NCBI RefSeq assembly: GCF_003752405.1
Contig: NZ_RKHK01000001.1
Span: 2,852,001-2,916,000, forward strand
Direction: 5' to 3'
Length of the DNA stretch: 64,000 nt
From: Bogoriella caseilytica
Lineage (GTDB): Bacteria > Actinomycetota > Actinomycetes > Actinomycetales > Actinomycetaceae
The position numbers and the translations under genes are program-made. The notes under the pieces are model-generated. The model was not told the DNA's origin. It saw only the letters and a list, made by a program, of their open reading frames with translations, and searched no databases. Shown piece by piece: positions 53,530-64,000 of this stretch (positions are counted from its first letter, which is position 1; the number at the start of each line of letters is the position of its first letter).

Positions 53530-54819
53530 ATGAGGCACGTTCGTACTACCGGGACCGCCGCCCTCGCCGCCGTCACCACGCTTGTGCTTGCCGCCTGCAG
53601 TACCTCCGGTGAGCCCGGCGCTGAGGACAACCCCGATGTCCTGACCGTTGCTGCGTGGATGGACATCCCCGAAGAACTCCTGGAGAGCTTCGCGGAGGAG
53701 ACGGGGATCACCGTCGAGGTGAACTCCTTCCCTGATGGCGCCTCCGCGCAGACCGTGCTGCGCAACGGACTGGCATCCGATGGTGCCGGCCTCTCGGACG
53801 TCCACCTGGTGGAGTTGGACTGGTGGACCGAGATGATGGCTGTCCCCGAAGACTGGGCCACGCTCCCTGAGGTCGAGGGACGGTGGGTGGACTGGAAGGT
53901 CACCCAGGGCAGCGTCGAGGATGAGATCAAGGGCTACGGCACGGACATCGGTCCCTTGGCCATCGCCTTCGACTCCGAGCTGATGGAGGAGGCAGGACTC
54001 CCGTCGGATCCGGAGGGCTTCGCCGAGTTCGTCGGAGGTCGGGACGCGACCTGGGAGTCCTTCCTGGAGGCCGGACGGCAGTTCACCGAGGCCTCCGATG
54101 CCTACTGGACCGACTCGATGACCACGCCGATGCAGGCCGCGATCAACCTCCTCCCCGCGGCATTTGAGGACCCGGACACCGGCAACGCCATCCCCATGAG
54201 CGAGAACGAGCCGATCCGCGAGATCTTCATGCGCTTCGCCGAGGAGGCTCAGGGGCAGGCATCGGCAGGTATCCCCATCGGCCACGCCGACTGGGGCGCC
54301 GGCTTCCAGGCGCAGCAGTGGGCGACCGTGATCACTCCGGCGTGGATGACGGGCATCATCGCGGAGAACGCCGCAGGGATCGAGGGATGGATGATCGCCG
54401 ATGTCTTTCCCGAAGGCGGCGGCAACTGGGGTGGATCCTTCGTGTCGGTGCCGGCCACCGGGGACCACGTCGAGCAGGCCATCCAGCTGGCCGCCCACTT
54501 GACGTCCGCCGAGGCCGCGGTCGCGATGTTCCACGAGAACGGCCAGTTCCCCTCCCAACTGGAGGCCATGGACGATCCGGCAGTCTCCGAGACCGCCAAC
54601 CCGTTCTTCAACGATCAAGAGGTGGGCGGCATCTACGGGCAGCTCGCCGCTGAGGCCGGGGACGCCGCAGCGGGTGGTTATCGCGGAGTGAACTTCGCCG
54701 GCATCCAGACGCTCGTGACTGACGGGATCCTGCGGGTGGAGGACGGCAGCCAGACACCGGAGCAGGCGTGGGAGTCCGTAGTCGCGAACTTCGACAGCCT
54801 GGGCCTGCCCACGGACTGA
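53530..54819 (+). CDS. Sugar ABC transporter substrate-binding lipoprotein
   Basis: 429 residues. Sec-type lipoprotein signal with lipobox LAAC and lipidated Cys at residue 23, then the family-1 extracellular binding fold (LTVAAWMDIPEELLESFAEE). GAAAGGA lies about nine bases before ATG 53530. Follows GH39 by 31 bases. In contrast to the cluster 1 receptor there is no twin arginine and no poly-Gly tether. Ligand presumably an oligosaccharide cleaved by the GH39 enzyme. Confidence 0.87.
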   Translation: MRHVRTTGTAALAAVTTLVLAACSTSGEPGAEDNPDVLTVAAWMDIPEELLESFAEETGITVEVNSFPDGASAQTVLRNGLASDGAGLSDVHLVELDWWTEMMAVPEDWATLPEVEGRWVDWKVTQGSVEDEIKGYGTDIGPLAIAFDSELMEEAGLPSDPEGFAEFVGGRDATWESFLEAGRQFTEASDAYWTDSMTTPMQAAINLLPAAFEDPDTGNAIPMSENEPIREIFMRFAEEAQGQASAGIPIGHADWGAGFQAQQWATVITPAWMTGIIAENAAGIEGWMIADVFPEGGGNWGGSFVSVPATGDHVEQAIQLAAHLTSAEAAVAMFHENGQFPSQLEAMDDPAVSETANPFFNDQEVGGIYGQLAAEAGDAAAGGYRGVNFAGIQTLVTDGILRVEDGSQTPEQAWESVVANFDSLGLPTD

Positions 54820-54844
54820 CGCGGGTCCAGACGAGGCACCTCCC

Positions 54845-55954
54845 ATGGACACCACCACCCGCCCACCGCGTCGGATCGGCCTGGCAGGTCGATCGTCCCG
54901 CTGGGACATCAGACTCTCGCCCTACCTGTACATCTCACCGTTCTTCATCAGTTTCGCGATCTTCGGCTTCTTTCCCATCGCGTTCAATGTTGTCGTCGCG
55001 ATGCACTCCTGGCACCGCCGCCTCGGGCGCGGGGACTTCGTGGGGCTGGACAACTTCCGGTGGGTTCTCGAGCAACCGGCGTTCTGGACGTCACTGCAGA
55101 ACACCTTCTCCATCTTCCTGTTGTCGATGGTCCCGCAACTCGTCCTCGCATTGGCGATCGCGGCCTTCCTGGATCAGAACCTGCGGGCCAGGACCTTCTG
55201 GCGGATGAGCGTGCTGGTGCCTTTCGTGGTGATGCCCGTGGCCACGGCGCTCATCTTCGGTCAGGTCTTCGGTCAGTTCGGCCTGATCACACCCTTGATT
55301 CAGGACCTCGGGCTGTTCGCAGACGTGAACTCGCCCTTCTTCCAGGATCGGCTGCTCTCGCACGTGGCGATCGCGACGATGGTGACCTTCCGTTGGACGG
55401 GGTACAACGCCCTGATCTTCCTGGCTGCCATGCAGGCTGTTCCCCGGGAGCTCTACGAAGCGGCGACCATCGACGGGGGCGGTCGGCTGCGGCAGTTCAT
55501 CTCCGTCACGATCCCCGGCATCCGCCCCACCATGATCTTCGTGGTCCTGACCATGACGATCGGGGGGCTGCAGATCTTCGATGAGGCGCGCATGTACGAC
55601 GGCACCGGCACCGGCGGGTCGAACGACCAGTGGCTGACGACGGTGCTCTACCTCTTCAACCTCGGCTTCGGTGACTGGCCGGACCGGATGGGTCATGCTG
55701 CGGCCGTCGCCTGGCTGTTCGCGCTCGTGATCGTGGTGTTCACCCTGATCAACTTCGCACTCACCCGGTCCATCGCCTCCAGCCGATCCGGGCCTCCTCA
55801 GGTCCCGGCTTCGGTGACGAAGGCCGTCATTGCGCAGGCGCAGGCCTCCGCCGATGCCTCCGCTCGTGCCGCCGCGGAGGCCGGTGTCCCCAGCCTGGTG
55901 CGGACCAGGCGTGACCCGGAGGAACCCACGCCGTCAAAGGACTCGGACCGATGA
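54845..55954 (+). CDS. Sugar ABC transporter permease, MalF/UgpA type
   Basis: 369 residues, six membrane segments, EAA loop LYEAATIDGGG followed by VTIPGI near residue 215. The C-terminal ~50 residues are an Ala-rich, then charged cytoplasmic tail (AQAQASADASARAAAEA), longer than usual. Start 25 bases after the lipoprotein gene; overlaps the next permease by 4 bases. Confidence 0.9.
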   Translation: MDTTTRPPRRIGLAGRSSRWDIRLSPYLYISPFFISFAIFGFFPIAFNVVVAMHSWHRRLGRGDFVGLDNFRWVLEQPAFWTSLQNTFSIFLLSMVPQLVLALAIAAFLDQNLRARTFWRMSVLVPFVVMPVATALIFGQVFGQFGLITPLIQDLGLFADVNSPFFQDRLLSHVAIATMVTFRWTGYNALIFLAAMQAVPRELYEAATIDGGGRLRQFISVTIPGIRPTMIFVVLTMTIGGLQIFDEARMYDGTGTGGSNDQWLTTVLYLFNLGFGDWPDRMGHAAAVAWLFALVIVVFTLINFALTRSIASSRSGPPQVPASVTKAVIAQAQASADASARAAAEAGVPSLVRTRRDPEEPTPSKDSDR

Positions 55955-56886
55955 GCACAGCACTGATCGAGAACCTCGCCGGCAAGGGCGCCAAGCGCTA
56001 CGCACAGAAGCGCGCCGCGGCCGGGCGTCCCATCAAGCAGCGTTCGCCGTCTCACGATCCCGCCCACCGGCGGCCCGGCTGGTTGACCTACCTCTTCCTC
56101 GGGATCGTGGTGATGGTCTCGGTCTTCCCGCTGTATTACACCGCGTTGCTGGGCTCGTCCACGCGTCTGGAGATCGCGCAGTCGCCGATACCCCGGTGGG
56201 TGCCCGGGCCCCAGTTGCTCCACAACCTGGGAGAGATCATCCGGCACCACCAGCTGGACTTCTGGGGTGCCTTCCTCAACTCGGTCGTGGTGGCGGTAGT
56301 GGTCTCAGCGGCGACGGTGTTCTTCTCCACCCTGGCGGGCTACTCGTTCTCGAAACTCACCTTCCGCGGGCGCCGGCCGCTCTACGTATTCGTCATCGCG
56401 ACGATGGCGATCCCCATGCAGCTCGGCACCGTGCCGATGTTCATCATGATGGACACCTTCGGCTGGATCGACACGCTGACCGCGCTCATCGTGCCGAACC
56501 TGGTCATCGCCTTCGGAGTGTTCTGGATGACCCAGTACCTGACCGAGGCGCTGCCTTACGAACTCGTCGAGGCGGCCCGCGTGGACGGAGCATCGATGTT
56601 CCGCACCTTCTGGTCCATCGCGATGCCAGCCGCACGGCCCGCAGCGGCCACGCTGGCGCTGTTCACCTTCGTCGGCTCCTGGAACAACTTCTTCTGGCCA
56701 TCGGTGGTGCTGCGCTCCCAGATGACCTTGCCGTTGGTGGTCCCGCAGCTCCGGGGTGCCTTCACGGCCGACCACGCGCTGGTCATGTCCGGCGTGCTGC
56801 TGATCGCCCTGCCCCTGCTGATCGTCTTCGTCTTCCTCGGCAAGCAACTGGTCTCGGGGGTGATGTCAGGCGCCGTGAAGGGCTGA
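55951..56886 (+). CDS. Sugar ABC transporter permease, MalG/UgpE type
   Basis: 311 residues with six membrane segments; EAA loop LVEAARVDGAS, then AMPAARP, near residue 210. A basic N-terminal extension of ~45 residues (GKGAKRYAQKRAAAGRP) precedes the first helix. Completes the second importer; again no ATPase gene follows, and the operon ends before the convergent mpg gene. Confidence 0.9.
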   Translation: MSTALIENLAGKGAKRYAQKRAAAGRPIKQRSPSHDPAHRRPGWLTYLFLGIVVMVSVFPLYYTALLGSSTRLEIAQSPIPRWVPGPQLLHNLGEIIRHHQLDFWGAFLNSVVVAVVVSAATVFFSTLAGYSFSKLTFRGRRPLYVFVIATMAIPMQLGTVPMFIMMDTFGWIDTLTALIVPNLVIAFGVFWMTQYLTEALPYELVEAARVDGASMFRTFWSIAMPAARPAAATLALFTFVGSWNNFFWPSVVLRSQMTLPLVVPQLRGAFTADHALVMSGVLLIALPLLIVFVFLGKQLVSGVMSGAVKG

Positions 56887-56939
56887 GTCATGCCCATGCT
56901 GTGGCGAGCGGTCAGTTCTGGGCGCACGGGGACGTGCGC

Positions 56940-60395
<3,456 letters not shown>

Positions 60396-60468
60396 GTGCC
60401 CGGCTGCCGTCGATGCGCGGCACACTAGTCTGCGGCCCACCCCGGGCCCCGGAGGAAAGGACCGAGTA

Positions 60469-61731
60469 GTGACTGACATTCTCGACGAGCTCCAATGGCG
60501 GGGACTGGTAGCCCAGTCCACCGACATCGATGCGTTACGTGAGGCGCTCACCCAGGGGCCGGTCACTTACTACGCCGGCTTCGACCCCACCGCTCCGAGC
60601 CTGCACCACGGTCACCTCGTCCAGCTCGTCCTCATGCGTCACCTCCAGAACGCGGGACACCGGCCGCTGGCCCTGGTCGGTGGTGCTACCGGGATGATCG
60701 GCGACCCGAGGGAGTCCGGGGAGCGGACCCTGAACAGCCGGGAGACGGTGGCCGAGTGGACCGAGCGCCTGCGCGGCCAGATCGAACGCTTCCTCGACTT
60801 CGAGGGCCCAGCGGCAGCGGAACTGGTCAACAACCTCGACTGGACCGAGAGCCTCTCGACCATCGACTTCCTGCGCGAGGTCGGCAAGCACTTTCGCCTG
60901 GGGACCATGCTCTCCAAGGACATCGTCGCTCGGCGTCTGAGCTCAGCCGAGGGCATCTCCTTCACCGAGTTCAGCTACCAGGTGCTGCAAGGGATGGACT
61001 ACCTGGAACTGCATCGCCGGAAGGACTGCACGCTGCAGACCGGGGGCAACGACCAGTGGGGCAATCTCCTCGCGGGCGTCGAGCTGATCCGCAAGGCGGA
61101 TGGCCACGCCGCTCATGCCCTCACCACACCGTTGATCACCAAGGCGGACGGGACCAAGTTCGGCAAGACCGAGGGCGGTGCGGTCTGGCTCGCGCCGGAC
61201 ATGATGAGTCCGTACGCCTTCTACCAGTTCTGGCTCAACACCGACGACGCAGACGTGGTGCGCTACCTCAAGGTCTTCACGTTCCGGAGCCGAGGGGAGA
61301 TCGCCGAACTCGAGCAGGCGGTGGTGGACCGTCCCCAGGCACGAGCCGCGCAGCGCGCACTCGCTGAGGACGTCACCACGCTGGTGCATGGCGCCGAGGC
61401 CACCGAGAGAGTTCGGCAGGCCTCCCAGGCGCTCTTCGGACGGGAGGAGCTCCGCGAGCTCGACGCCACCACGCTGGGTGATGCGGTGGCCGAGCTCCCG
61501 TCGGCACCGGGCACTGTCGGGCAGAGCGCGGTGGCGGACTTGCTGGTGGCCACCGGGTTGGAGAAGGGACGCAATGCCGCCAAGCGGACCCTGGGCTCCG
61601 GCGGTGTGTACCTCAACAACGAGAAGGTCGAGGATGACGAGCGGATCCTCGCCGCAGAGGATGTTCTCCCGGGCAACGTTGCGCTCCTGCGCAAAGGACG
61701 GCGGAATCTCGCGGTCGTGGCGGTGCAGTAG
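60469..61731 (+). CDS. tyrS: Tyrosyl-tRNA synthetase
   Basis: Class I synthetase charging tRNA-Tyr. 420 residues: [20 protein letters not shown] (HIGH motif as HHGH), [39 protein letters not shown]-like [13 protein letters not shown], and a C-terminal S4 RNA-binding domain ([20 protein letters not shown]). GTG start with a strong GGAGGAAAGG site. Upstream TAGTCT near 60426 is a possible -10 box. Confidence 0.96.
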   Translation: MTDILDELQWRGLVAQSTDIDALREALTQGPVTYYAGFDPTAPSLHHGHLVQLVLMRHLQNAGHRPLALVGGATGMIGDPRESGERTLNSRETVAEWTERLRGQIERFLDFEGPAAAELVNNLDWTESLSTIDFLREVGKHFRLGTMLSKDIVARRLSSAEGISFTEFSYQVLQGMDYLELHRRKDCTLQTGGNDQWGNLLAGVELIRKADGHAAHALTTPLITKADGTKFGKTEGGAVWLAPDMMSPYAFYQFWLNTDDADVVRYLKVFTFRSRGEIAELEQAVVDRPQARAAQRALAEDVTTLVHGAEATERVRQASQALFGREELRELDATTLGDAVAELPSAPGTVGQSAVADLLVATGLEKGRNAAKRTLGSGGVYLNNEKVEDDERILAAEDVLPGNVALLRKGRRNLAVVAVQ

Positions 61732-61739
61732 ACGTGGCC

Positions 61740-61798
61740 AGCGGGCGCCGCGAGCCCTCCGGGGCGCCCGCTGTGCGTCACGTCTCAACAACGTGACG
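61740..61798 (+). terminator. Two tandem hairpins after tyrS
   Basis: First stem AGCGGGCGCC (61740-61749) with GGCGCCCGCT (61763-61772), 10 bp. Second stem CGTCACGT (61776-61783) with ACGTGACG (61791-61798), 8 bp. They close the tyrS transcript ahead of the rRNA promoter. Confidence 0.7.
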
Positions 61799-61900
61799 TG
61801 CGCCCGCCGCAGAGCATCACATGCTGCGTCTGGGGGTATCGCCGCAGGTCAGAGCATCGAGAAGCGCCCACAGAGGCGAGAAAGGGTCTCGGACCTGGAG

Positions 61901-61929
61901 TTGACGGCGTGGGTGCCGAGCCGTAATGT
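61901..61929 (+). promoter_or_regulatory. rRNA operon promoter
   Basis: TTGACG (61901-61906), 17-base spacer, TAATGT (61924-61929). Expected start near 61936, leaving a leader of about 355 bases before 16S. Other promoters of the operon may exist. Confidence 0.65.
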
Positions 61930-62290
61930 CTTCCTTGTCGCCAGGGAGGCACGGACAAGAGCTGAGATGCTCCAGGACGGTCCCGAGCGAACACCCCAGG
62001 ACTGAGAACCGGCAGGATGTCGGCCTTGCTCAGACGCTGGAAGACTTCCCCGGATGTGCCAGGGTTAAACCCTGGTGCATCGGTGTGTGTCTGTTTCTTG
62101 AGAACTCAACAGTGTGCCAAGTTTTTTTGATGCCAATTTTTTGTGCGCGTTCATCTGCTTTGGTGGGTGTTCGTGTTTTTTGGTTTGATGCGCCGTGCCC
62201 GGCCTCGTTTCGGGTGTGGTGTGTTGAGCTGGGTTTGTTCTTCGTATTGAAGATGCGCAGGCTCTCTTTTGGGGGTTTGTGGTGTTTTAT
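61930..62290 (+). other. rRNA operon leader
   Basis: 361 bases without a gene. It holds a palindrome CCAGGGTTAAACCCTGG (62060-62076), the actinobacterial leader segment TTGAGAACTCAACAGTGTG (62096-62114) with boxA-like character, and an unusually AT-rich tract (62115-62290) that should pair in part with the spacer after 16S to form the RNase III processing stem. Confidence 0.6.

Positions 62291-64000
<1,710 letters not shown>

Overview
This window comes from a high-GC actinobacterial chromosome. Gene content (actinobacterial his and arg clusters, ClgR-type regulator, PriA-type HisA, ClpP pair, Cys-containing RecQ, type A RNase P RNA) and the 16S rRNA at the right end point to the order Micrococcales. 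A Ruania/Beutenbergia-like lineage is a guess that a 16S search would settle. Coding density is high, many genes overlap by 4 bases (ATGA/GTGA), and several genes look leaderless.

Layout. 1-693: end of a 3-hydroxyacyl-CoA dehydrogenase. 880-8438: carbohydrate cluster 1 (GntR regulator, then GH39 glycosidase, aldo/keto reductase, two ABC permeases, lipoprotein binding protein, SDR), bounded on both sides by related palindromic repeats. 8587-13182: XRE-cupin regulator and a divergent CPYC flavoprotein, then a two-component system whose kinase has a degenerate second half. 13525-19780: orphan mycosin-like protease, Nif3-like protein, cysteine-free member of the zinc-ribbon family, YaaA, rnpB, ECF sigma factor with a membrane partner. 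19974-30604: histidine genes (hisD, then hisC-hisB-unknown-hisH-priA-sseB) split by an AbiEi/DUF559 gene between two ~70-bp palindromic elements, a yccF gene, a 9-bp tandem repeat and a RecQ-phosphoribosyltransferase fusion. 30690-35450: nadE, then infC-rpmI-rplT with a leader attenuator and an apparent AUC start for infC, and a SpoU methyltransferase. 35488-37766: two ClpP-like subunits (the second lacks the catalytic Ser and Asp), ClgR-like regulator and DUF6328 protein, with matching palindromes before clpP and clgR. 37933-43218: pheST, an SDR, a secreted M15 peptidase. 43331-50644: argCJBDRGF with ARG-box-like sites. 50652-56886: carbohydrate cluster 2 (LacI, second GH39, binding protein, two permeases) with two identical operators. 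56940-61731: Mpg glycosylase and argH on the minus strand, divergent arginine deiminase, tyrS. 61740-64000: terminator hairpins, rRNA promoter, leader, complete 16S gene and the start of the spacer.

How it fits together. Both sugar clusters import a glycoside and cleave it in the cytoplasm; neither carries its own ATPase, so a shared MsmK-type ATPase is likely. The his and arg pathways are each interrupted by accessory insertions. The most noteworthy points are the probable catalytically dead ClpP partner with its ClgR operator circuit, the palindrome-flanked AbiEi/DUF559 gene, the repeats bounding cluster 1, the duplicated sensor kinase, and the Cys-less zinc-ribbon homologue. No CRISPR array, transposase or phage gene was seen.
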